A stretch of 35,737 nt of DNA from a virus. Shown in pieces: positions 21,497 to 29,192 of the stretch. A program made the translations under genes and the position numbers. The notes under the pieces were generated by a model that was not told where the DNA came from, did not search any database, and saw nothing but the letters and a program-made list of their open reading frames with translations. The first letter of the stretch is position 1; each line of letters starts with the position of its first letter. The stretch covers positions 1-35,737 of the IMG/VR virus record IMGVR_UViG_3300042883_000694; one strand, given 5' to 3'.

Positions 21497-22287
21497 TATA
21501 CTTGTCTGCTTAAAGTTGTTTGAAAGGTGTTTACTAAATTTGTTAAATCAATACAATTTTGATTTGTTAAAGCATTTCCAATAAAAGAAAATGCTAATTC
21601 ATGATTTGAATATAAATCTACACCAAATGACAATCTATTTCTAGCACCAAAGAAAAACTCACCATTTACATTTGTAGAGCTTAAAGTAGTATCTGTTCCT
21701 AGTGAAGTACCATTTCTATATGCTTGAAAATCATTAACTGAACGTCTTGTAGCCATTAACATTCTTGTACTTGGAGACTGTGTGTATGTTATAAAGCCAA
21801 CATTAAGGTCGCCTATTATAAAATTCCCAGTTCCAATATTGTTTTGAAAAATATTTGTACCACTTTGATTTATACCATAACCACCTTGAGTAGAGTTAGT
21901 TCTTGAATAAACGCCAAATGATGCGGAGTTAAGTGTTAAATCATTTGTAGGGTTTAAAAAAGTATTTGCATAAGCATTTGTTCCGTTTGGTTGATAACCA
22001 GTTGCTGAAAATGTACCACCACCAAAAAATTGCAATCTAAATGCTACATCTAAATCTCTAGCATCCATAAAATTGTACTTGTGCGTTGACGCTGTACCAC
22101 CAACAAATGGATAAACAGCTTTCATTTCAGCATCTAAATTATTGCTAATTAACCCTAAATCAAAGGTATTTAAAGCTCCTAATATAGTTGTGTCAGTTAT
22201 TCCTGTTGCAGTTGCAAAAGCGGTTGTTCGTGCGGTGTAACTAGATACAACCGCCCTATTCATACTATTTATAAGTCCGTAGTACAT
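21496..22287 (-). CDS. Lectin-like (LamG/jelly-roll) tail protein (263 aa)
   Basis: A 263-aa Gly/Asn/Thr-rich protein. Residues about 60-240 show the strand pattern of a concanavalin-type jelly roll, with FRLQFFGGGTFSATG, DFQAYRNGTSLGTDT and a final helical DLTNLVNTFQTTL. Such proteins are common at the tips of Bacteroidota phage tails and are likely receptor- or glycan-binding. It starts on TAATG overlap with the 505-aa fibre gene. Confidence 0.65.
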   Translation of the reverse strand: MYYGLINSMNRAVVSSYTARTTAFATATGITDTTILGALNTFDLGLISNNLDAEMKAVYPFVGGTASTHKYNFMDARDLDVAFRLQFFGGGTFSATGYQPNGTNAYANTFLNPTNDLTLNSASFGVYSRTNSTQGGYGINQSGTNIFQNNIGTGNFIIGDLNVGFITYTQSPSTRMLMATRRSVNDFQAYRNGTSLGTDTTLSSTNVNGEFFFGARNRLSFGVDLYSNHELAFSFIGNALTNQNCIDLTNLVNTFQTTLSRQV

Positions 22288-23804
22288 TATGCCTGAATAT
22301 TATATCCAACAACATCCCATTTACTATCTGTTGAATTGTAAATAATTCCTAAATACATAGTTTTACTTATTACCGTTGTTGTTGGTAAAGTGACTCCAAT
22401 AGCTCTATAATTAGTGTCGAATGTAACACCTCTTGCGGTTCCGTTGTCTTTAATTCTAATCATTAAGGCTTGACCCTCTGTGAATGTACCCGTTGGATTT
22501 GCTAACGTTAAACCAGTAGCTTGTGCTGTAATTATAACCAAATCATTTGTTGAAATTGGAGTAACCGTTGCCGAACTTGATACTGTTTGAACTCTTGCAT
22601 TCAAGAAAGTTTGGTCGCCCGTATTCGTTCCGCTTGTATTTCCTATAACTGTTAAATTTGCATCCGTTACATATCTTTTATTTAAACTGTCAGCAATATC
22701 AGCTGTTGTTATAGTTTGTAAAACCCATACAGCCGTTGCAGTTGTTGTATCGGTGCAAATGTATAAACTACCATCGTCTAATATCCATCTACTACCAACT
22801 ATAAATCCTTTTGTATTGTCGTCTGTTGCACCAGGAGTGGTTGTGAAATTATGAGATACCTCTCTAATTGTAGTACCACCATCGCCCATCACGTAAAGCC
22901 TACCCGCTTCCCACTTTAACTCGTATCCAACTGAACAAATTTGAGCAATACCTTTAGCACCACCGTAGCCAGCGTCAATAGTTCCCTTTCTTAATGTAGA
23001 TGTATTGTCAAATAGCACACCAACACCACCCGTAAATTCAATGTTATCAGTAGTTGTGTTGCCTTCCGTAGTGACTTGTTGTAAATCCTGTGCTACTAAG
23101 CCACCAATAAACGTATCTACTAAGTCAGGTACAACCGCAGTTATATAAGTGTCAACCGCTTGTGTTGTTGGATAAAGTGTATCATTTATTGTTGTAAAAT
23201 CAGTTACTTTATTAGTTACGTCTTCTGCACTTAACGACTCCAATGTTTGATCGCCTGTGTTTGTTCCGCTTAAATTGTCAAGTTTTACTTTATCCGTAGC
23301 ATTAAGTAACCCAGCTTCCTCAAAATTAGCTTCTGGCAATGTGACATCTGCACCCGTTGAACTTTCAATTTTGAAACTATATGGAGTTTTCGTAGATAAA
23401 CTTAAATTAGTTGTACTAGTTAAACCAGCATCGATAAAAGCTCTAATTTCTTCAACCGTAGTTTCATTTGTTCCACCTTCATCTAGTATAGTATCTTTGT
23501 TTTTTTCGTGTGCTAAAACACTAGGGAAAATATCATTCCACTCAATACTATCAATAGTCGGTGCAACACCCGTGCTTTCAGTTGTTGCAACCCATAAACG
23601 ACCGTTATAAGTAGTGTATTCGCCAGTTACATAGCTTCTAATTGAACTAAATGTTAACGTTGAATCACTAACATAGTTAGAAGCTAAAAGATCATTATAG
23701 ATTTTGATTATATTTTGATCGAATTCAGCACTTGTTAAAGTATCTTCTTTATTGATTAACGGTGCATTGTCCGTTTGCCTTAATATTAAATTGTCGCTAT
23801 TCAT
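22287..23804 (-). CDS. Tail fibre protein (505 aa)
   Basis: A 505-aa fibre. The N-terminal part (INKEDTLTSAEFDQNIIKIYN) is a fibre attachment-like segment. Two GTNTGDQT repeats, typical of phage fibres, lie at about 178 and about 391. The middle is Asp/Thr-rich and beta-solenoid-like, and the C-terminal 100 residues form a strand-rich head (VTFDTNYRAIGVTLP, then KWDVVGYNIQA). It shares TAATG junctions with both neighbours. It is probably a host-recognition fibre. Confidence 0.75.
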   Translation of the reverse strand: MNSDNLILRQTDNAPLINKEDTLTSAEFDQNIIKIYNDLLASNYVSDSTLTFSSIRSYVTGEYTTYNGRLWVATTESTGVAPTIDSIEWNDIFPSVLAHEKNKDTILDEGGTNETTVEEIRAFIDAGLTSTTNLSLSTKTPYSFKIESSTGADVTLPEANFEEAGLLNATDKVKLDNLSGTNTGDQTLESLSAEDVTNKVTDFTTINDTLYPTTQAVDTYITAVVPDLVDTFIGGLVAQDLQQVTTEGNTTTDNIEFTGGVGVLFDNTSTLRKGTIDAGYGGAKGIAQICSVGYELKWEAGRLYVMGDGGTTIREVSHNFTTTPGATDDNTKGFIVGSRWILDDGSLYICTDTTTATAVWVLQTITTADIADSLNKRYVTDANLTVIGNTSGTNTGDQTFLNARVQTVSSSATVTPISTNDLVIITAQATGLTLANPTGTFTEGQALMIRIKDNGTARGVTFDTNYRAIGVTLPTTTVISKTMYLGIIYNSTDSKWDVVGYNIQA

Positions 23805-24340
23805 TATGAACCTATATTTCTAATTTTTATACCGTTAGTAAAGTTAGCATTTTTATCACATTTAAATAGTGGATATGTTGCTTTATTTCTTTCTAAATAT
23901 TTCTTAATATTTTCTTCGCAAAATGTAGCTCCTGAACGTGCTTGAGATACTAATCTACTAATAGTTTTTTCCTCTACTTTGTCCGAATATTGGTTAGTTT
24001 TGTGAACTAGTCCAGTAGCTGTTGAAATCACGTTTGAATTAGCTAAATATCTTGCGTATGTAGAATAAACTAAATATTGTTTTATGCCGTCCAAATAATA
24101 CACCTCATTTAGATAAGTATATTGACCGCCGTTAAACAATAAAGCATATTTATCTAGTGATGGCAAAGCCGAAAAATCAGCTATTAAATCTAAATAAAAA
24201 GCATCGCCTATTAATTCACGTAAATCGAAATTTTGAGATTCTAAAATATGCGGGGTTAATTGCTTTATTTCATTAACATTCAAAGAAATTGACTTAACCG
24301 CCTGAATATTTGCAAGTGTTATTAATTTTGTTGTTATCAT
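23804..24340 (-). CDS. Head-tail adaptor-like protein (178 aa)
   Basis: A 178-aa mostly helical protein right after the portal gene (ATGA overlap, 24340-24337). It resembles a Bacteroidota phage connector pattern (DUF6712-like by my recollection): ILESQNFDLRELIGDAFYLD, then LLFNGGQYTYLNEV and QYLVYSTYARYLA. Size and location suit the ring that joins portal to tail. Context is strong, the family name less so. Confidence 0.65.
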   Translation of the reverse strand: MITTKLITLANIQAVKSISLNVNEIKQLTPHILESQNFDLRELIGDAFYLDLIADFSALPSLDKYALLFNGGQYTYLNEVYYLDGIKQYLVYSTYARYLANSNVISTATGLVHKTNQYSDKVEEKTISRLVSQARSGATFCEENIKKYLERNKATYPLFKCDKNANFTNGIKIRNIGS

Positions 24341-25521
24341 ATTAATAGATTATTTTCTTTAGGTTCATATCCTAATGATATTCTAATTTCATCTTCAGTA
24401 AAATATTGAGCGTAAGCCACATCAATAGGTTTTGAATATTTCAAGGGCAAAATTGAATAATCATTTGAAGGGCAAATATTATAATAATAATTGGTAAATA
24501 TTTCGGTTAAAATCTCTTCAACTACTAATCTGTCATCTGAAGTTATACCATTATAATAGTCGAAAGCGTCGCTAATCTCTTTTGACGTTCCTAAACTACC
24601 AGCCACACGTAAAAGTAAAACGGGTGGTATTAAAAACATTTTAATTATAGCATCACGTGAACTGTTTTCAGTATACTCGTAAAGACCATCGTAGTTTTGA
24701 ATGTCTAATTTCTTAAGTTCGATTGCCTCTTCATTGCTTTCACGCTCGATTACCATTATACGACCTGCACCCTCACCACCCTGAAACGCTCTCATATTTT
24801 CATCAAACAATTCAGCGTCCTCATCGCTTTCTGTTTTTCCCATTACGAGTAAATGAGAAGCCAAAAAGTTATCAGTAGCCGTAGAATGTTTGAATTTCTT
24901 TAATTGACCTTCAGTTAACATGTCCTCCAATACTGCGTCAAATGGAGCTAATGGATATTCGTTCATAGGTGAATAGTAGATTTGACCTTTATAATTTTCC
25001 CAACCGCCAGCTTCTTCGACTTCTAGTTCTACATTTGCAGGATTATAAGGGTTAATGTAAACTATATCAGTCTTATCGAATTTCTTGTGCTTAGTCATTC
25101 CCCAGTCATCGTAAACCTCAATCATTCCATAACGTGCATCACCCTCAGGAACTAATCTACAAAATTCAAATGGAATTAAACTAACCTCCCTTTTTTGATA
25201 AAGTCCGTTATAATTAACGTGAATAGCGACACCGCCAAATTTACCGAAATCCTTAACTAATTTTCTAACAAATTTATCCGTAGTTTCACCTTTTGAGTTA
25301 ATTTTACTTTTATAAAAATCTGTATCTTTTAACCCGCCACCAAAAACAAATTTTTCGTATAATTTTAAACAAGTTTTCGCAGTTCCTGAATCATTGACAA
25401 TATCAGTTACCCTTTGCGGATATTTATTATCAAAGTCATATTTCTTTACGAAAAAACCAATGTTATCTATAACATCAATTCTTTGCGTGACCTTTTGAGC
25501 CGTAGATTTAACTTTCGCCAT
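24337..25521 (-). CDS. Portal protein
   Basis: A 394-aa portal-like protein. Typical features are the N-terminal clip and wing region (CLKLYEKFVFGGGL), the strand-rich GGVAIHVNYNGLYQKREV, the tail-facing stem (SSRDAIIKMFLIPPVLLLRVAG, with the LLR...GSLG pattern) and an acidic C-terminus. It forms the dodecameric ring through which the terminase packages DNA. It is placed after the capsid and tail-tube genes, an unusual order. The gap to the 153-aa gene is 2 nt. Confidence 0.8.
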   Translation of the reverse strand: MAKVKSTAQKVTQRIDVIDNIGFFVKKYDFDNKYPQRVTDIVNDSGTAKTCLKLYEKFVFGGGLKDTDFYKSKINSKGETTDKFVRKLVKDFGKFGGVAIHVNYNGLYQKREVSLIPFEFCRLVPEGDARYGMIEVYDDWGMTKHKKFDKTDIVYINPYNPANVELEVEEAGGWENYKGQIYYSPMNEYPLAPFDAVLEDMLTEGQLKKFKHSTATDNFLASHLLVMGKTESDEDAELFDENMRAFQGGEGAGRIMVIERESNEEAIELKKLDIQNYDGLYEYTENSSRDAIIKMFLIPPVLLLRVAGSLGTSKEISDAFDYYNGITSDDRLVVEEILTEIFTNYYYNICPSNDYSILPLKYSKPIDVAYAQYFTEDEIRISLGYEPKENNLLI

Positions 25522-25523
25522 TA

Positions 25524-25985
25524 CTATTTACGTTTAGCCCTAGTTTTCTTAACTAACTGAATTACTTCTTTAATTTCTTCAGCTAATTCTTTAACGTCCT
25601 CAACTATACCAACTATTTTTTGCCAATTTTCAGGAACTTTCTCAAAGAATTTAATCAATACTGGATTGTGTTTAAGTGCTGAAATACATTGTTTATCAGT
25701 TGAATGTTCAGTAATTGTGTCAATTCCGAACGACATGATAACCGATCCTTTTTTTACGTGAAATTGTTTTTCCATTTTTTCTATTATTTTGTTTGTTATG
25801 TTTGGACGTTTTAATGCAAAAAATAAGTCTTCTATACATTCGCACTTTTGAGCCTTATTTAGACTTATTCCAAATAAAGTTATATTTAATTTATTAGCTT
25901 CTTGCCACTCCGTAGATAAATGGTTACCTCTCCATATACTTTTGGTTTTTTCGTAACTTAAAACTTTATCAATTTCGTTTTGCAT
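25524..25985 (-). CDS. Hypothetical protein (153 aa) before the portal gene
   Basis: A 153-aa basic protein with a long C-terminal helix (EDVKELAEEIKEVIQLVKKT) and a central HSTDKQCISALKHNPVLIKFF. It lies between the capsid-block terminator and the portal gene, so a head-assembly or packaging accessory is plausible. No family is recognised. Confidence 0.55.
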   Translation of the reverse strand: MQNEIDKVLSYEKTKSIWRGNHLSTEWQEANKLNITLFGISLNKAQKCECIEDLFFALKRPNITNKIIEKMEKQFHVKKGSVIMSFGIDTITEHSTDKQCISALKHNPVLIKFFEKVPENWQKIVGIVEDVKELAEEIKEVIQLVKKTRAKRK

Positions 25986-25990
25986 ATCTT

Positions 25991-26023
25991 AAAAAAAAAG
26001 GGCATCAAATAAATGACACCCTT
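25991..26023 (-). terminator. Intrinsic terminator after the tail-tube gene
   Basis: On the minus strand AAGGGTGTCA (26023-26014), 6-nt loop, TGATGCCCTT (26007-25998), then seven Ts. The stem of 10 bp includes two wobble pairs. It closes the capsid/tail-tube transcript before the 153-aa gene. Confidence 0.88.
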
Positions 26024-26046
26024 AAATTTAGCAATTATTTTTGATA

Positions 26047-26619
26047 TTACAATAAACTATCTACAACCGCTTTAGACGCTGCATAAGAAGTAATGAATAA
26101 AGAGTTCGGTAAACGAGGTTCTTTATTGTTAATTGTAGTAAAAGTAAAATCAAATGCACCTTGAGTATCCGCATTATTCGGGTCTCTTTCTAGAACTGAC
26201 ATTTCAAGTCCAGTTGTTAAACCATATATCTCAAATGAAGCGTTACCCGCAACACCTTTGAAATAATTTTCTGTGATAATAACAAAACGTCCATCCTTCA
26301 TTGAGTTAAGTTGTTCTTTAATCTCAGGTGAAATATCAAAACCTTTCATCATAACAGAATGATCAAACATATTGTTGAAACCAACTTTAACCATTGAAGC
26401 TTTCGGTGCAATTGAATTGTTTTTACCATCAATTTGATATGCTAATTTACCAGCCGCTAAAACGATGTCCTCTACTGTGTTTATATTTACAGCGTCGAAA
26501 ACTAAAGAAGAAATATCATCAAAGTTAAAGATAACCGCTCTGTCACGAGTACCACCTTGCATAGGCGTGTCGCAACTTATTAAAATGTTTGAAGCTATAG
26601 CTCCACATACTACTGACAT
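26047..26619 (-). CDS. Putative major tail tube protein (190 aa)
   Basis: A 190-aa protein of the right size for a siphovirus tail tube. It has beta-rich segments (FEIYGLTTGLEMSVLERDP, then FDFTFTTINNKEPRLPNSLF) and no membrane segment. Two terminators flank it, one after the capsid gene and one after itself, as expected for highly and separately adjusted structural genes. A head decoration protein is an alternative. Confidence 0.55.
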   Translation of the reverse strand: MSVVCGAIASNILISCDTPMQGGTRDRAVIFNFDDISSLVFDAVNINTVEDIVLAAGKLAYQIDGKNNSIAPKASMVKVGFNNMFDHSVMMKGFDISPEIKEQLNSMKDGRFVIITENYFKGVAGNASFEIYGLTTGLEMSVLERDPNNADTQGAFDFTFTTINNKEPRLPNSLFITSYAASKAVVDSLL

Positions 26620-26642
26620 ATTTATATTTTTTTAAAGTGAGT

Positions 26643-26664
26643 AAAAAGGGAGTGTTTAGCTCCC
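26643..26664 (-). terminator. Intrinsic terminator/attenuator between capsid and tail-tube genes
   Basis: On the minus strand GGGAG (26664-26660), 7-nt loop, CTCCC (26652-26648), then TTTTT. It lies 10 nt past the capsid stop at 26674. The stem is short but G/C-rich. It probably terminates partially, giving a high capsid to tail-tube ratio. Confidence 0.7.
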
Positions 26665-26673
26665 ATTTAATAA

Positions 26674-27750
26674 TTAATATGCAACTTGAATTTCGTAATC
26701 AAGAACTACTTTTGCATCAATGTTGAATGCGAAGTCGATAAAGTTTTTCTTAGATTTTTTATCATTGAAAACATCCATTCCAGACATTGCAGAAACTTCT
26801 TCAGTACCTACTTGTAAGTTTGTTGGAGTAACTAATACCGCTCTGTGAGGTAAGTGATAAACTGTTCCATTAGAATAGTAAGAACGGATAATTCTGTCCC
26901 ATAAATTGAAAGAGTAAACCTCAATACCACCAGACTTAAGTAAAGTAATACCGTTTTCAAGTCTTTCAGTTGTGAACGCTACGTTATAAGCTAATAACTC
27001 TCTCTCATATTGGTCAGCAACTGATTGAGTTACAACATAAACCAAACCAGCTTGTTCACGTAATCTGTAATCCGCTCCAAAACGCATATTTTGTAATGCA
27101 TTTGAAACTACTTTGTTTGTTGTATCCGTAGATGTGAAATTTTGAAGAGCAAATGACGCTTGTCCATTTCTAGAAGCTAAATCAGTTGTTTTTCTAGTTG
27201 CATCAGCAGTTACGATAGCGAAAATTTGTTTCCAAAAACCATCGATTTTGTTGAAATAAGCTAAGTCTGTTCCGTTAGTAATTACACCCCCGTCAACAAC
27301 ATTTTCAGCTGTAGTATCACCAAACCAAGCAATTCTGTAAATAGCTTCTTGAATAGCATCTGTTACCAATTCCTCAACAAAGTTCAAGAAATCAGTCCCT
27401 GTAAGGTCATATTTTTCAATACCTTTTTTCGTACCATACAAAAAGAAAGTTTCTTTTAAGTCTGACCAGCAAGACTCGAATCTATCAGAAACAACCGCAG
27501 GATTCCAGAATTTTTCTGTGTTTACAATTGCGTTAGTCGCACTTGAAGGGTCACAAGAACCAGTTCCTTTACCTACTAATCCATTCAACCTTCCTAAGAT
27601 TGCAATTTGTTTTTTCGCTACAATTCCATTCACTACAGAATGAAATTTTGTTAATTCAGGTTTTGAGAACGCACTCTCAAATACCGCTTCGGATACTGCT
27701 TTGATCTCTTCTCCGTTGAATGTTAAATCTGTTACATCAATTAATGCCAT
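26674..27750 (-). CDS. Major capsid protein
   Basis: A 358-aa protein directly after the protease/scaffold gene, the usual place for an HK97-fold capsid. It has a long helical N-terminus (EEIKAVSEAVFESAF), a mixed central region (TKKGIEKYDLTGTDFLNFVE) and a strand-rich C-terminal half (GIEVYSFNLWDRIIRSYY, then NFIDFAFNIDAKVVLDYEI). A 5' gap of 16 nt separates it from the protease stop. The sequence looks like capsid proteins of Bacteroidota siphoviruses. Confidence 0.85.
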   Translation of the reverse strand: MALIDVTDLTFNGEEIKAVSEAVFESAFSKPELTKFHSVVNGIVAKKQIAILGRLNGLVGKGTGSCDPSSATNAIVNTEKFWNPAVVSDRFESCWSDLKETFFLYGTKKGIEKYDLTGTDFLNFVEELVTDAIQEAIYRIAWFGDTTAENVVDGGVITNGTDLAYFNKIDGFWKQIFAIVTADATRKTTDLASRNGQASFALQNFTSTDTTNKVVSNALQNMRFGADYRLREQAGLVYVVTQSVADQYERELLAYNVAFTTERLENGITLLKSGGIEVYSFNLWDRIIRSYYSNGTVYHLPHRAVLVTPTNLQVGTEEVSAMSGMDVFNDKKSKKNFIDFAFNIDAKVVLDYEIQVAY

Positions 27751-27766
27751 CTTGTTTATTTATTTA

Positions 27767-28324
27767 TTATTTGTTTTTACTAATTAATTTTCTTTCTTTC
27801 ATTTGCTCCTTGATAGTCTTAGGAGTTTCAATTTCTCTAAAAACCGTCGCTTGTGCAGGAGGCGTATAATTACTCCCAACTTTCGCAAGTTCTTCCATTT
27901 TAGCCACAACTGTTTCGGCAACTCCATTTGCTTTATCCAACTCCAATTTCAATGCTTCAATTTCAGCTTTTAAACTTTCATTTTCAGCCATCAAAGTATC
28001 CATTTCTTCTTGCGTAGGCATTGCTGAAAGTTCAACTTCCAATTCTAGTTCAGGTGCTTCAGCTTCCATATACTCAGAAACTAATCCGTTTAAAATAACG
28101 ATTGTAGCACCTTCATTAGTTAAGTAAGTGCCATCTGTTGGAACTGTACCGTCTTCCAATAATACAGAATCACCAACTTGAATGTCATCAAAAGGTAGTT
28201 CTAAATTACCTTTATCCGTTTCAACCATCATTGCTAGTTCAGTTCTTTCAACCGTAGCAACAATTTCTTCACCTTTTAAAATCGACATTGCTAAGGCAAC
28301 TCTTTCCATTAATGGTTTTTTCAT
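27767..28324 (-). CDS. Possible nested scaffold protein (internal in-frame start, 185 aa)
   Basis: Inside the protease frame, Met193 (ATG 28324) is preceded by an A-rich leader (CAAAAACAAACAAAT), like the real starts in this genome, and opens MKKPLMERVALAMS. Translation from here would give the 185-aa C-terminal scaffold part alone. This mirrors lambda C/Nu3. The region contains a coiled coil (MDTLMAENESLKAEIEALK). No experiment confirms the product. Confidence 0.4.
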   Translation of the reverse strand: MKKPLMERVALAMSILKGEEIVATVERTELAMMVETDKGNLELPFDDIQVGDSVLLEDGTVPTDGTYLTNEGATIVILNGLVSEYMEAEAPELELEVELSAMPTQEEMDTLMAENESLKAEIEALKLELDKANGVAETVVAKMEELAKVGSNYTPPAQATVFREIETPKTIKEQMKERKLISKNK

Positions 28325-28900
28325 ATTTGTTTGTTTTTGATTATAAATTAGAGCCACCGCTCTTTGTTGCTGTTTTGGAACTATTGCGGAAGCAAAATTC
28401 AATTTCAAACATTGATCAGTTGTTAGACTAGTTTCAATTTTCATCAAACCGCTTAAAGCCTCTTTACTAACTCCCGTAGCCTTAGCGTAGTTATTGATCA
28501 TTTCACTTTCAGTTTCCTTAATATTTTTAGACATTTCTTCAAGTGCATTTGCATCACCTGTAACGTTCATTAAGAATGGATTATGAATAATGTATGCTGT
28601 ACCCTCTTGAATAAATCTGTTATTAAGTGGAACTGATAAATGTATTTCAGTTGCGATTGAAGCACAAAGATTTTCTGCAATTGTGTTAACATTTCCTAGT
28701 GAAGAAAGAAATTGAGCGATTGAACGACCTACCTCGACATAACCGCCCTCACTATCAATATGTACATTGATTGTATCTACTTCTCCAAGTCTTTGAACTT
28801 GCGAAACTACATCAATTAATTCAACCCCAGTTTTAGTAATTATACCATTTTCATCGTATGAATTACCAATTTGACCTTTTATGTAGACATTTCCTATCAT
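27767..28900 (-). CDS. ClpP-like prohead protease fused to a scaffold domain
   Basis: A 377-aa protein. The N-terminal about 190 residues form a ClpP/S14-like serine protease: HIDSEGGYV (47-55), catalytic Ser81 in CASIATE and His106 in YIIHNPF. Residues about 195-290 (a conserved EDGTVPTDGTY segment) and a coiled coil (about 300-325) form the scaffold part. Such fusions direct capsid assembly and then are cleaved. The capsid gene follows. An upstream A-rich leader marks the start. Confidence 0.88.
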   Translation of the reverse strand: MIGNVYIKGQIGNSYDENGIITKTGVELIDVVSQVQRLGEVDTINVHIDSEGGYVEVGRSIAQFLSSLGNVNTIAENLCASIATEIHLSVPLNNRFIQEGTAYIIHNPFLMNVTGDANALEEMSKNIKETESEMINNYAKATGVSKEALSGLMKIETSLTTDQCLKLNFASAIVPKQQQRAVALIYNQKQTNMKKPLMERVALAMSILKGEEIVATVERTELAMMVETDKGNLELPFDDIQVGDSVLLEDGTVPTDGTYLTNEGATIVILNGLVSEYMEAEAPELELEVELSAMPTQEEMDTLMAENESLKAEIEALKLELDKANGVAETVVAKMEELAKVGSNYTPPAQATVFREIETPKTIKEQMKERKLISKNK

Positions 28901-28954
28901 ATTGTAAATTTAATTTATTATTGTTGTGTTAATTTGACTTTAAAACGTCAAAAA

Positions 28955-29191
28955 TTATAAGTAATAATTGACCGCTATTTCAGGATAATAAGTTTGAAGG
29001 ACATTAAATATCTCAGGTTTGTGAATTTCAATCTCACTTACCAAAGTTTCTTCAATCGTTCCGACTATTGTATCATCATGACCATACAATAACAAGTCTT
29101 TTAAAGCTAAATTAGTCGGAGCTAATTCGTAATAAAATGTACCGTTATGATTATCTACTATTCTGTGAATTTCTACGTTAAATTGTTCCAT
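28955..29191 (-). CDS. Hypothetical protein (78 aa)
   Basis: A small acidic protein starting at MEQFNVEIH (ATG 29191), 1 nt after the stop of the fibre-like gene. A longer frame from 29203 would overlap it. The sequence is strand-rich (FNVEIHRIVDNHNGTFYYEL) with an acidic middle. It could be a fibre-associated chaperone. No family is recognised. Confidence 0.55.
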   Translation of the reverse strand: MEQFNVEIHRIVDNHNGTFYYELAPTNLALKDLLLYGHDDTIVGTIEETLVSEIEIHKPEIFNVLQTYYPEIAVNYYL

Positions 29192-29192
29192 A

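Noticed and set aside
23257-23610. Plus-strand frame of 117 aa inside the tail fibre gene
   Set aside because: Antisense to a well-supported fibre gene; Ser/Val-rich pattern is a mirror of Thr/Asn-rich fibre codons.
28933-28952. Hairpin TTTGAC/GTCAAA before the protease gene
   Set aside because: No T tract follows on the minus strand and the stem is AT-rich. Not convincing as terminator or promoter.
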